This document shows, in pieces, positions 17,484 to 26,039 of a stretch of DNA of 64,000 bases. Under the pieces are notes generated by a model that had not been told where the DNA came from, made no database searches, and saw nothing but the letters and a program-made list of their open reading frames with translations. The stretch lies in assembly GCA_021202275.1 (NCBI GenBank), contig JAJQDI010000009.1, positions 248,001 to 312,000 of the forward strand, in the 5' to 3' direction. The first letter of the stretch is position 1, and each line of letters begins with the position of its first letter. Both the position numbers and the translations under genes were made by a program. This DNA comes from Bacteroides sp. (GTDB lineage: Bacteria > Bacteroidota > Bacteroidia > Bacteroidales > Bacteroidaceae).

Positions 17484-17491
17484 CAAATATA
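17484..17491 (-). promoter_or_regulatory. -7 promoter box of the 5'-nucleotidase/fRMsr operon
   Basis: TATATTTG on the minus strand (CAAATATA on plus). Divergent from the tex promoter 34 bases away. Confidence 0.55.
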
Positions 17492-17524
17492 AAAAAATTA
17501 ACGTATGGAAAAAAATTTAATGTG

Positions 17525-17532
17525 TATATTTG
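17525..17532 (+). promoter_or_regulatory. -7 promoter box of tex
   Basis: TATATTTG exact match; the start at 17551 lies 18 bases beyond it. Confidence 0.6.
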
Positions 17533-17550
17533 CACTCATATATGACACCA

Positions 17551-19690
17551 ATGATACAGATATTCCCACCCATGATCTCCGCTACCCTGGGTATCGCGGA
17601 AAAACAGATCATTCATACTTTATCGTTACTGGAAGAAGGAGCCACGATCCCCTTTATCAGCCGATATCGCAAAGAAATGACCGGCGGACTGGACGAAGTG
17701 CAGATAGAAGACATCCGGAACCAGTATGAGAAACTCACGGAAATAAAAAAAGCGCAAAGAGACCATACTCAAAACGCTGGACGAACAGGGGGTGTTGACC
17801 ACCGAGCTGAAGCAGCGGATCGAAAAGACCTGGAACGCGACCCAACTGGAGGATATATACCTTCCCTTTAAGCCGAAACGGAAGACACGCGCGGAAATGG
17901 CCAGACAAAAAGGCCTACAGCCTTTAGCTACACAGATCATGCTCCAACGTGAGCCAGATCCGGAGTATCAGGCACGGAACTATGTAAAAGGAGAAGTCGC
18001 CGACGTAGCACAAGCCCTGCAAGGCGCACAGGATATCATGGCCGAACAGGTGAGCGAAGATGAAAAGGCACGCCATGTACTTCGTTCCGTCTTTGACCGC
18101 CAGGCCACCTTAGTAGCTAAATTAGCCAAAGGAAAAGAGGAGGAGGCGGCCAAATTCCGGGATTATTTTGACTTTTCTACCTCTCTGAAACGTTGTTCCT
18201 CCCACAGGTTGCTGGCTATCCGCAGAGGAGAAACTGAGGGGTTGCTGAAGGTTTCTGTTCAGGTTCCTGATGAGGAGTGTGTCGAACGTCTGGAAAGACT
18301 ATTCGTACGCAGCCGTCAGGCCTGTGGCAAGATCGTCGCAGAGGCCGTGGAAGATGCTTACAAACGGCTGCTCAAACCTTCTATAGATACCGAATTTGCT
18401 GCTCTCTCGAAAGAGAAAGCCGACGACGAAGCCATCCGGGTATTTGCCGCCAATCTTCGTCAATTGCTCCTTGCCGCCCCGCTGGGACAGAAACGCATAC
18501 TAGCCATAGATCCTGGATTCCGCACAGGCTGTAAGGTGGTATGCCTGGACGCGCAGGGCAATCTCCTTCATAACGAAAATATCTACCCTCATCCTCCGGT
18601 GAACAAAAGATCGGAAGCAGCTTCGCGGCTGCGTAAGATGGTAGAGGCCTACCGGATAGAGGCGATCGCCATAGGCAACGGAACGGCAAGCAGGGAGACG
18701 GAGCAGTTTATTACCAGCCAGTCTTTTGACCGGAAAGTAGAGGTATATGTGGTCAGCGAACAGGGAGCTTCTGTCTACTCCGCCTCTCCGGTAGCAAGGG
18801 AAGAATTCCCTGAATACGATGTGACGGTTCGCGGAGCAGTCTCTATCGGACGCCGGCTGATGGATCCCCTGGCGGAATTGGTAAAGATAGATCCCAAATC
18901 CATTGGCGTAGGGTAATACCAGCACGATGTGAATCAGGGAAAGCTCAGGAAAGCGCTGGATCAGACCGTGGAGAATTGCGTGAACCTGGTGGGAGTGAAT
19001 CTCAATACTGCCAGCAGACACCTGCTTACCTATGTCTCCGGTCTGGGCCCGCAACTGGCACAGAATATCGTAGATTACAGGAGTGAGAACGGACCTTTCC
19101 GGACACGGAAAGAGCTGATGAAGGTGCCTCGTATGGGAGCCAAGGCATTTGAGCAATGCGCGGGATTCCTGCGGATACCGGAAGGTGAATATCCGCTGGA
19201 CCGGACTGCTGTGCACCCGGAGAGCTACGCAATCGTAGAGAAGATGGCAAAAGACAAAGGGTGTACGCTGGAAGAATTGATATCGGACAAAGCATTGCGA
19301 GACAGCGTGCGGCTGGAAGAGTATGTCACAGCTACTGTAGGTCTTCCGACCCTGAAAGATATTATGAAAGAGCTCGAAAAACCGGGAAGAGATCCCCGGC
19401 AACAGATAAAGGTTTTTGAGTTCGATCCCAACATTCGTACGTTAGAAGACTTGCGCGAAGGAATGGTGGTACCAGGCATTGTCGGAAACATCACGAACTT
19501 CGGGGCGTTTGTAGACATTGGTATCAAAGAGAACGGTCTGATCCACCTGTCTCAACTGGCAGACCGGTATATTACCGATCCGTCTGAGGTGGTCTCCATT
19601 CACCAGCACGTCCTGGTAAAGATCACAGGGATTGATCACAGCCGGAAACGTATTCAGCTCTCTATGGTTGGGGTAGAACAAAACATCTGA
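17551..19690 (+). pseudogene. tex: Tex family RNA-binding transcription accessory protein, disrupted by a frame break and a stop
   Basis: About 713 residues, normal for Tex. N-terminal helices (EEGATIPFISRYRKEMTGGLDE), YqgF-like RNase H fold (ILAIDPGFRTGCKVVCLDAQG), helix-hairpin-helix part (LNTASRHLLTYVSGLGPQLA) and a C-terminal S1 domain (GMVVPGIVGNITNFGAFVDIG). The A run 17745-17751 has seven bases where six restore KKRKETILKTLDEQG. A TAA at 18914-18916 falls in the nearly invariant SIGVGQYQHDV where CAA (Gln) is expected, a C-to-T change. Both defects lie in conserved sequence with intact coding on either side, so either error or very recent loss. Start 17551 or 17542. Confidence 0.85.
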
Positions 19691-19730
19691 TAGATTTGCG
19701 ATTTGACGATGTACGATGTACGATTTGAAA
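19691..19730. repeat. Dispersed GATTTGCGATTTGACGATGTACGATG repeat
   Basis: A divergent member of the GATTTACGATT family, ending GTACGATTTGAAAATGAGG, directly after tex. Confidence 0.55.
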
Positions 19731-19833
19731 ATGAGGATACCCTGACGAAATCATCCATATGTAGAGAAACATATTTGTGTCTCAGTATGCCGAATGGAAA
19801 TAATGTGTACACCATGGAGACGCAAATTTGAAG

Positions 19834-19885
19834 TGCCCCCTAAAAGTTGGACAGAACTTTTAGGGGATATTTTATGAAGTACAAT
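19834..19885 (+). mobile_element. Probable relic of an IS3-family end
   Basis: GTGCCCCCTAAAAGTTGGACAG is the usual form of an IS3-family (IS150-like) terminal repeat. It forms a perfect 12-base inverted repeat with AACTTTTAGGGG at 19855-19866. About ten bases on, ATGAAGTACAATTATGAA encodes MKYNYE, like the start of an IS3 OrfA, and then the similarity stops. No transposase remains. Assignment by motif memory only. Confidence 0.4.
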
Positions 19886-19954
19886 TATGAAAGCTGTTTT
19901 ATGTGTGCTCAACGTTCTATAGCGTTAATAACCCTGATAATGGATGACGAAGGA

Positions 19955-19984
19955 ATAAATCGTAAATCGTTAAATCGTAAATCC
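19955..19984. repeat. Dispersed TCGTAAATC repeat covering the 3' end of the CPBP protease gene
   Basis: AATCGTAAATCGTTAAATCG then TAAATCC. On the minus strand it supplies the last codons (GFTI) and the stop of the CPBP gene. Confidence 0.6.
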
Positions 19985-20974
19985 ATCACGTGTTTTGTTC
20001 CTCTTTTTCCTCTCATAGTACCAGATAATCCCTCCGGTAACGACTAGCATCAAAAAGGTACAGAGCAGTGAACCTTCAAATCCGAAGCCTCCCCCGTTCA
20101 GCAGATTATCTTCCCGGATTTTCAGATCTATCAATGAATAACGTCCTGAGGTCCCACTGACATTAAAGCCCAGTACACTACCTTGTATCCAATTCCAGAA
20201 CGTATGTAAAAGTGTGGGAAACCACAAATTATGTGTGTAAAGATAGGCGGCTCCGAGCATCAGTCCGGCAATGAAAAGATTGAGAAAAGGAACGAAGCCG
20301 GTATGAGGGTTCAGGAAATGCAGAAGTGAAAAAATAGCAGAAGAAATGGCAAGGGCCGCGAAACGATTGAGGCGTGTGTACATCAGACGTCTCAGTACAT
20401 ATCCGCGGCACATGATCTCTTCGGCGAAGGCACCGATAAAGAAAATAAGCAGCCAGAAGAGAAGAGCAGGTATATCCCATTCTACACCCGCGATCTCTGC
20501 CTGTCCCCAGAACAAGATCACCGGATAGGCTATCAGGTAGAGCAGACAAGCCAGCAAAGTACCCCATACCATATCCCGTCCTCTTCCTTTCAGACTGAGC
20601 CCTATACCAGAGATCGGATATTTATCCAGATACTTCATCCAGACAAGCGCCGGAATCAGAACGGCGAACAGAAAAACAGTTCTCTCGACAAGTAACGCGC
20701 TGTCTGACAGGCTCAGATCACCTTTCCGCACAAAGAAGATCCAGTCACCAGTCAGCAATCCATAAATCCCACCAATGGGAAAGATCAATAACAAAGTACA
20801 TATAAAAAAAGCGATCAGGTAGGTGATTATACTCGCGGCCGCAGGCAAACGCCATACCTTAACCGGTGGTTGAGGTAACAAAGACTCTTGCTGCAAAATA
20901 TCTTCAGCAGATACGAAGGGGGCTTTTTTCGCGTCCGGATCATCCGGACGGGCCGAAGGTACATGTGGGTCCAT
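19970..20974 (-). CDS. CPBP-family intramembrane metalloprotease
   Basis: 334 residues with about eight membrane helices. The CPBP (CAAX/Abi) signatures are visible: GAFAEEIMCRGYVLRRL (EExxxR), FSLLHFLNPHTG (His) and FPTLLHTFWNWIQG (HxxxN/D). The N-terminal 45 residues are cytoplasmic, charged and Pro-rich. Members process prenylated or membrane peptides, sometimes in bacteriocin immunity; the substrate here is unknown. The C-terminal tail is encoded within a dispersed repeat. The minus -7 box at 21010-21017 agrees with the ATG at 20974. Single gene. Confidence 0.88.
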   Translation of the reverse strand: MDPHVPSARPDDPDAKKAPFVSAEDILQQESLLPQPPVKVWRLPAAASIITYLIAFFICTLLLIFPIGGIYGLLTGDWIFFVRKGDLSLSDSALLVERTVFLFAVLIPALVWMKYLDKYPISGIGLSLKGRGRDMVWGTLLACLLYLIAYPVILFWGQAEIAGVEWDIPALLFWLLIFFIGAFAEEIMCRGYVLRRLMYTRLNRFAALAISSAIFSLLHFLNPHTGFVPFLNLFIAGLMLGAAYLYTHNLWFPTLLHTFWNWIQGSVLGFNVSGTSGRYSLIDLKIREDNLLNGGGFGFEGSLLCTFLMLVVTGGIIWYYERKKRNKTRDGFTI

Positions 20975-21009
20975 CTGTATAGAGTAAGTTGAAAATTCTA
21001 AATTACATA

Positions 21010-21017
21010 CAAATGTA
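21010..21017 (-). promoter_or_regulatory. -7 promoter box of the CPBP protease gene
   Basis: TACATTTG on the minus strand (CAAATGTA on plus), 36 bases before the start. Confidence 0.6.
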
Positions 21018-21059
21018 GCGTTTATTTTACCAGACCTTACAGATTTGACGTATATTTTT

Positions 21060-21067
21060 TATCTTTG
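21060..21067 (+). promoter_or_regulatory. -7 promoter box of the LRR protein gene
   Basis: TATCTTTG exact match, 38 bases before the ATG at 21105. Confidence 0.6.
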
Positions 21068-21104
21068 TCACTGCATTCGATGTAAAACCCTACACGTTTA
21101 TCCC

Positions 21105-22148
21105 ATGAGAACCAAAAGAGGAACACTTATTCTGCTCCTGATGAGCTGTATGCTGGGAGTCTCTGCCCAGGTAAGCAAAACTTTTTTTGTGAACAAAGCC
21201 GGTACGTTGATCTCTATGATGACAGAAGAAGAGGCCAACAGCATTACCCATCTCACTCTGACCGGAAAGATCAATGCCATTGATTTCCGCCATCTGCGCG
21301 ATGGTTTTGAACGACTGGAAGTACTGGATCTTTCCAACGCGGATATACGCATGTATACAGGGAAAGAGGGTACGCATCCGGATAAGTTCTATGTATATAT
21401 GGCCAACTTCGTTCCGGCATATGCTTTCTGTACCCGACTCGAAAATGGGGAAGTAAAAGGCAAGTCTTCCCTGAAACACGTGATCCTTTCGGAAAAGATC
21501 AAGAATATCGAAGACGCGGCATTCAAAGGGTGTGAGAACCTGAAGGTTTGTCAGCTTCGCAGGAAAACACCTCCCAACCTGCTACCGGAGGCCCTGGCCG
21601 ATACGATTACGGCCATCTTTGTTCCGCTGGGAAGCAGCGACGAATACCGGTTGAAGAACCGTTGGGAAAACTTTGCCTTCCTGGAGGGTAACCCGTTAGA
21701 GGCATCGTTCCAGGTAGGTAGTATGGGAAGCCTGGAGGAGGAAATACTCAACACAGGTATACAACCTAAAGACATCCATTTTCTGACAGTAGAAGGGAAA
21801 CTGGATGAGGCCGATTTCAAACTGATCCGGGATTATATGCCTATGCTGGTATCTGTAGATATCTCCCGGACCAACGCAAGTCAGTTGCCCGATTTTACTT
21901 TCGCGCAGAAAAAATACCTGTTAAGCATCAAACTCCCATCTCAGTTGAAAGTGATCGGACAGCGCGTATTTAGTAACTGTGGCCGTCTGAGTGGCTCTGT
22001 GGAGCTTCCGGAAAGCGTAATGGCCATTGAGTACGGTGCTTTCATGGGGTGTGAAAAACTGCGTCAGGTGATCGTTACCGGCAATCAACTGACAACCCTG
22101 GGAGAAAACCTCTTCGGCGCAGCGGAAAGCAAACTGGTGTATCCGTAA
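21105..22148 (+). CDS. Secreted BspA-type leucine-rich repeat protein
   Basis: 347 residues. Signal peptide (GTLILLLMSCMLGVSAQ), then two rounds of an LRR_5-type arrangement: ITHLTLTGKINAIDFRHL...LEVLDLSNADI, SSLKHVILSEKIKNIEDAAFKGCENL and later FSNCGRLSGSVELPESVMAIEYGAFMGCEKLRQVIV. Such proteins are exported or surface proteins for adhesion or binding in Bacteroidales. No C-terminal sorting domain is seen. The frame is open from 21045, but the promoter box at 21060-21067 and signal peptide fix the start at 21105. The last repeat ends abruptly (ESKLVYP), which may be the natural end. Confidence 0.85.
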   Translation: MRTKRGTLILLLMSCMLGVSAQVSKTFFVNKAGTLISMMTEEEANSITHLTLTGKINAIDFRHLRDGFERLEVLDLSNADIRMYTGKEGTHPDKFYVYMANFVPAYAFCTRLENGEVKGKSSLKHVILSEKIKNIEDAAFKGCENLKVCQLRRKTPPNLLPEALADTITAIFVPLGSSDEYRLKNRWENFAFLEGNPLEASFQVGSMGSLEEEILNTGIQPKDIHFLTVEGKLDEADFKLIRDYMPMLVSVDISRTNASQLPDFTFAQKKYLLSIKLPSQLKVIGQRVFSNCGRLSGSVELPESVMAIEYGAFMGCEKLRQVIVTGNQLTTLGENLFGAAESKLVYP

Positions 22149-22307
22149 TAAAACCGGCTTTCCCGGGAAAGGTATCCGTTTTATTTTCTTAGGTAAGTAA
22201 AAGAGTTTGACTGAAAATGTTGAAACTATGTAGAGACAAACCACAGACAGCGAGGCAGAAGCCACTTTCCCATAGTGTTCTCATTCGTTCCATACCATTC
22301 ATTATTT

Positions 22308-23098
22308 TTAATTTGTATTATAGGTATGAATACTCGTCCCCCGCGCGGAAGGCAGGTAGTTGATACCGTACCAGCAGATCTGCAGCATCAGGAAAGAGCC
22401 CAATAAAATGCACAGTGCCATCTTATACTGTTTGCAGCGATGGAGCCGGAAATGTATATATACCAGATACCCGAGCCAGGTGGTAGCCGCCCAGGTCTCC
22501 TTAGGGTCCCAGCTCCAATAATGTCTCTAAACCTCTTTGGCCCACAAGGCTCCGAACAACATACCAAGCGTCACAAAGGAGAGTCCCACACACACCAGGT
22601 TGTCGCACAGATCCATCTTTTTAGCCGCAATCTCTTTCTTCCTGAACCAGAGCAGATAGATAGTCATGGCGGCCGCCGCTCCCAACATAGCATATGCAAA
22701 CATATATACGATCACATGCGGAGCAAACCAGGGACTTTGCAAAGCCGGCATCAGGGTTTTGTTGTGTATCTCCGGCCTGAAGAGATTGACACAGACAAAC
22801 ACCAGTGCCAATACGGAACTGAAGGTGAGTATCTACTTGTATTTCCACCGGGCATACGTAATGGACCGGCCAGAGGCAGAAAAAAAGAATACCACAGCCG
22901 TGTCTCTCCCATGGTACGCATAGGCAGACGTTCCAAAGAGATCCACATACCGACTATGAAAGAGAAAAAAAGGATCAATCCTGTACATGTAAAAAGATAA
23001 GCCGAGGCAGATCTTCCCTCTTTCCAGACAACGAACGCACCCAGCCCCCAGAAACAGACAGCAGGCAGGGCAAACCAGATAAAACTGTCCCAACTCAT
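22308..23098 (-). pseudogene. ccsA: Cytochrome c assembly protein CcsA-like, disrupted
   Basis: About 264 residues. Membrane helices from MSWDSFIWFALPAVCFWGLG on, LFRPEIHNKTLMPALQSPWFAPHVIVYMFAYAML, and the haem-handling signature HYWSWDPKETWAATTW with a C-terminal INYLPSA helix. Disrupted three times: the A run 22880-22886 is one base short; TAG at 22833-22835 replaces Trp in KYKWILTF; TAG at 22527-22529 replaces Trp of the WG-x-YWSWD motif, where the next Gly is also Arg (AGA for GGA). All three substitutions are G to A on the coding strand. The partner ResB is reduced to a fragment. This looks like a decayed system II cytochrome c biogenesis locus. Ribosome site GGAAAGGAGG precedes the ATG. 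Confidence 0.8.
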
Positions 23099-23210
23099 TC
23101 TTTCTCCTCCTTTCCGATAAAGAGGTTTTGATATTAAAAGGCAGTTCATCGAAAAGCGGTATGCGGAAGAGCACATTCTTATATTCGTCCGTAAGCGCTG
23201 TTTTATCCAT
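23099..23210 (-). pseudogene. Possible fragment of a ResB-like protein
   Basis: An open frame of about 37 residues (MDKTALTDEYKNVLFRIPLF, then DELPFNIKTSLSER) precedes ccsA. The LPFNIK end resembles the LPF.IKL segment that closes ResB/Ccs1 proteins, which normally sit before ccsA. Nothing else of ResB remains. Weak. Confidence 0.3.
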
Positions 23211-23405
23211 CTGTGTCGGTTAAATGATTAAGCATACAAAAATAATACCTTTCTCCGGATTCCTGAAACCGAAAAGAATTAAAATCTTTCTCCCGAAAAG
23301 CTACCGGAACCCGGACAGAATACGACAGACGGCGGAATGTTTGTCTTTTTGTGGAAACTTTTTGCCACAGAGCGTGTTTATGAACATATTATTTCCATCA
23401 GAGAT

Positions 23406-24415
23406 ATGACTTTCAAAGAACGATACTGGCAATATTCACTGATCGCTGTCATCCTTTTCTCAGGGATCATTATATTTTTATATACCATCCCTTTTCTGAG
23501 TGGGATACTGGGGGCATTTACGATCTATATCCTGATCCGCAGGCAGATGTTCTACCTGCTCCTGAAAAGAAAGATGAAGAAGAGCATAGCAGCCTTACTG
23601 TTGTTACTGGAGGTGATCCTGTTCTTTCTGATCCCTCTTACTTTTATTGTGCTGGTATTTCTCAACAAGTTAGAAAATATCAATCTGGATCCCAACCTGA
23701 TCCTTACGCCTGTAGAGAAATTCGCGGCAGTCGTTGATAAGAAAACCGGATATGACCTGCTGAGTAATAAAAACCTGCACAACCTGCTGAATATGGCTCC
23801 CCGCCTGGGACAAAGCGTACTGGGAAGTATTACCAGTTTTGGAATGAATCTGCTGGTACTGATGTTCGTACTCTATTTTATGCTCACAGGATGTGTACCT
23901 ATGGAAAGTTACATGCGGGATATCTTGCCTTTCAATAAATACGATACCCAACACGTGTTGCATGAGGTGAACCTGATCGTACGTTCCAACGCTATCGGGA
24001 TCCCTTTGTTAGCTATCATACAGGGCGGACTGGGGCTGGCTGCCTATTATTTTTTCGATGTGCCTGCCCCCTTCCTGATGTTTATCCTGACCTGTATCGC
24101 TACCATACTTCCTGTGGTAGGAACAGCACTGGTATGGGTACCTCTGGGCATCTATCTGGCTGTCACGGGACATGTAGGCAACGGTATCGGCCTGATTGCC
24201 TACGGATTCATCGTGATCGCGCAATCGGATAATGTGATCCGCTTCCTGCTACAAAAAAAATGGCCGATACTCATCCGCTCATTACTATTTTCGGTGTCAT
24301 CATCGGACTGTCTATCTTCGGATTTATGGGAATCATCTTCGGTCCGCTTCTGTTGTCACTTTTCCTGCTTTTCGTAAATATGTTCAAAAAAGAGTATCTC
24401 GACCGGAAAAACTAA
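23406..24415 (+). CDS. AI-2E family membrane transporter (frame broken near the 3' end)
   Basis: About 336 residues and eight membrane helices in the AI-2E transporter (PerM/TqsA) order, with the long extracytoplasmic part around NLDPNLILTPVEKFAAVVDK and the C-terminal ILPVVGTALVWVPLGIYL. The A run 24253-24260 has eight bases; with nine the frame continues as KKMADTHPLITIFGVIIGLSIFGFMGIIFGPLL and ends DRKN at 24415, which is the expected family ending. As written the open frame ends at 24377 with an unrelated tail. The start at 23406 (MTFKERYW) is preferred to 23337. Substrate unknown. Confidence 0.82.
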
Positions 24416-24416
24416 G

Positions 24417-24440
24417 AAATTTACGATTTACAATTGAAAA
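24417..24440. repeat. Dispersed GATTTACAATTGAAAAG repeat
   Basis: AATTTACGATTTACAATTGA directly after the AI-2E gene. Confidence 0.6.
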
Positions 24441-24615
24441 GACAAGCCGTTAAAAGTTTATATATGCATGTAGAGATGCGGAAAGGTTGATGATCGTTCC
24501 CTTCCGGCATGGTCATTGTCTGATGACTAACACAAAGTATCGTTAGATGATGTATGAACCAGCGCCCTACAAAGCCAATCGAAGATCGGCGTGGCCAGCC
24601 AGACAGTCAGCAAAA

Positions 24616-24632
24616 AGATTTACGATTGAACA
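24616..24632. repeat. Dispersed GATTTACGATTGAAC repeat
   Basis: AGATTTACGATTGAACA, second copy in the same intergenic gap. Confidence 0.55.
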
Positions 24633-24692
24633 TACAACTATAAGAATAGAGAAATATACCCGGATAAGGCTCTGTATATTTATGAATTTATG

Positions 24693-24700
24693 TACTTTTG
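24693..24700 (+). promoter_or_regulatory. -7 promoter box of the glycosyltransferase gene
   Basis: TACTTTTG, exact TAnnTTTG, 20 bases before the ATG at 24720. Confidence 0.65.
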
Positions 24701-24719
24701 CAGTACCAAAATTATATAT

Positions 24720-25892
24720 ATGGAAGCATTTACGATCAGTACGACAGACCTGATCCTTCTCTCTGCCACAGGAGGTCTTTTTATCATACAATTTATCTAT
24801 TATCTGGGACTTTACGACCGCATCCGCCGATACAACAAACGGAAACGGCTCGGACTAGGAAATCACAACAATACATTAGAGCCTATCTCTGTAGTGATCT
24901 GCGCACGGAACGAATCCGAAAATCTGCGCAGGTTCCTTCCTGTTATTCTGGAACAGGATTATCCACAATTTGAAGTCATTGTGGTCAACGATGGTTCTAC
25001 AGACGAAAGCGAAGAAGTGCTCACCCTGTTCGAAGAGAAGTATCCGCATCTTTACCACAGTTTCACTCCGGAAAGTGCGCGATACATCAGTCGCAAGAAG
25101 CTGGCACTGACCCTGGGGATCAAAGCCAGTAAATACGACTGGCTGGTATTTACGGAAGCCAATTGCTGTCCGGTGAGCGATCAATGGCTCCGCCTGATGG
25201 CGCGTGAGTTCACTCCCCGTACACAGGTGGTATTGGGATACAGCGGCTACGGTACCGGAAAAGGCTGGCTCCACAAACGGACTTCGTTTGATGCATTGTT
25301 TACCTCTATGCGCCACCTTGGATTCGCACTGGCAGGTAGTCCGTATATGGGGCTGGGAAGGAATATGGCGTACCGGAAGGAACTTTTCTTTGAAAACAAA
25401 GGATACTCAGCACATCTCAATCTCCAGCGCGGAGAGGATGATCTCTTTATCAATCAGGTGGCGAATGGAGAAAATACACGTGTGCTGACCGATGCGCAGG
25501 CAGTGACGCGTATGCAACCTCTCACACGATACAAAGATTTTAAAGAGGATAAGGTCAGCTATAAAGCCACGTCATCCTATTACAAAGGAGTACAGAGGTA
25601 TTTACTGGGATCCGAGACCTGTTCACGTCTGTTGTTCTACCTCTGTGTAGTACTCACGATAGCCTGGGGAGTATATATGCACCACTGGCTGACAGCAGGC
25701 ATATCTCTGTTGATCTGGATACTCCGTTTAGTGACGCAGGGAGTGATCATCAACAAGACCGCTGCCGAACTGGGAGAAAGCAGAAGGTATTTCTTCTCTC
25801 TGCCGGTCTTTGATCTTCTGCAGCCTCTGCAATCTTTGAAGTTCAGCCTGTATCGCAAAGTAAGAGGACAGGGGGATTTTACCAGGAAGTGA
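24720..25892 (+). CDS. Membrane glycosyltransferase, family 2
   Basis: About 390 residues. One N-terminal membrane helix (LILLSATGGLFIIQFIYYLG), a GT-A domain (ISVVICARNESENLRRFLP, VVNDGSTDESEE, the ED of RGEDDLFINQVANG and TRMQPLTRYKDFKEDK) and C-terminal membrane helices (LLFYLCVVLTIAWGVYM). This is the layout of processive or lipid-linked sugar transferases at the inner membrane; donor and product are unknown. Start at 24720 rather than 24690 because of the -7 box. Monocistronic by context, with repeats on both sides. Confidence 0.88.
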   Translation: MEAFTISTTDLILLSATGGLFIIQFIYYLGLYDRIRRYNKRKRLGLGNHNNTLEPISVVICARNESENLRRFLPVILEQDYPQFEVIVVNDGSTDESEEVLTLFEEKYPHLYHSFTPESARYISRKKLALTLGIKASKYDWLVFTEANCCPVSDQWLRLMAREFTPRTQVVLGYSGYGTGKGWLHKRTSFDALFTSMRHLGFALAGSPYMGLGRNMAYRKELFFENKGYSAHLNLQRGEDDLFINQVANGENTRVLTDAQAVTRMQPLTRYKDFKEDKVSYKATSSYYKGVQRYLLGSETCSRLLFYLCVVLTIAWGVYMHHWLTAGISLLIWILRLVTQGVIINKTAAELGESRRYFFSLPVFDLLQPLQSLKFSLYRKVRGQGDFTRK

Positions 25893-25954
25893 GAAAAAGA
25901 AGTTATAAGTGGTAAGTTATAAGTTTTGAGTTGCAGATTACCCAGGAGGAAGCT

Positions 25955-26026
25955 ATGTCAGAGGAACAAAATAAGGAACTGTCATTTGATCCGGGAATAC
26001 ACGGGCTTACGACGCATTTTTTTTAA
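25955..26026 (+). other. Short open frame with a strong ribosome-binding site
   Basis: CCCAGGAGGAAGCT precedes ATG and 23 codons (MSEEQNKELSFDPGIHGLTT, then HFF), ending in a T8 run. A strong Shine-Dalgarno is unusual in this window. It may be the truncated start of a lost gene or a small peptide. It overlaps nothing and lies between convergent genes. Confidence 0.25.
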
Positions 26027-26039
26027 TACCCGATCCAGA

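Noticed and set aside
18500..19402. Long open frame on the minus strand across tex
   Set aside because: It is antisense to a conserved coding region and shows no motif or promoter; Tex explains the open stretch.
22440..23000. 186-codon plus-strand frame across the ccsA region
   Set aside because: Shadow of the disrupted ccsA on the minus strand, whose motifs are recognisable.
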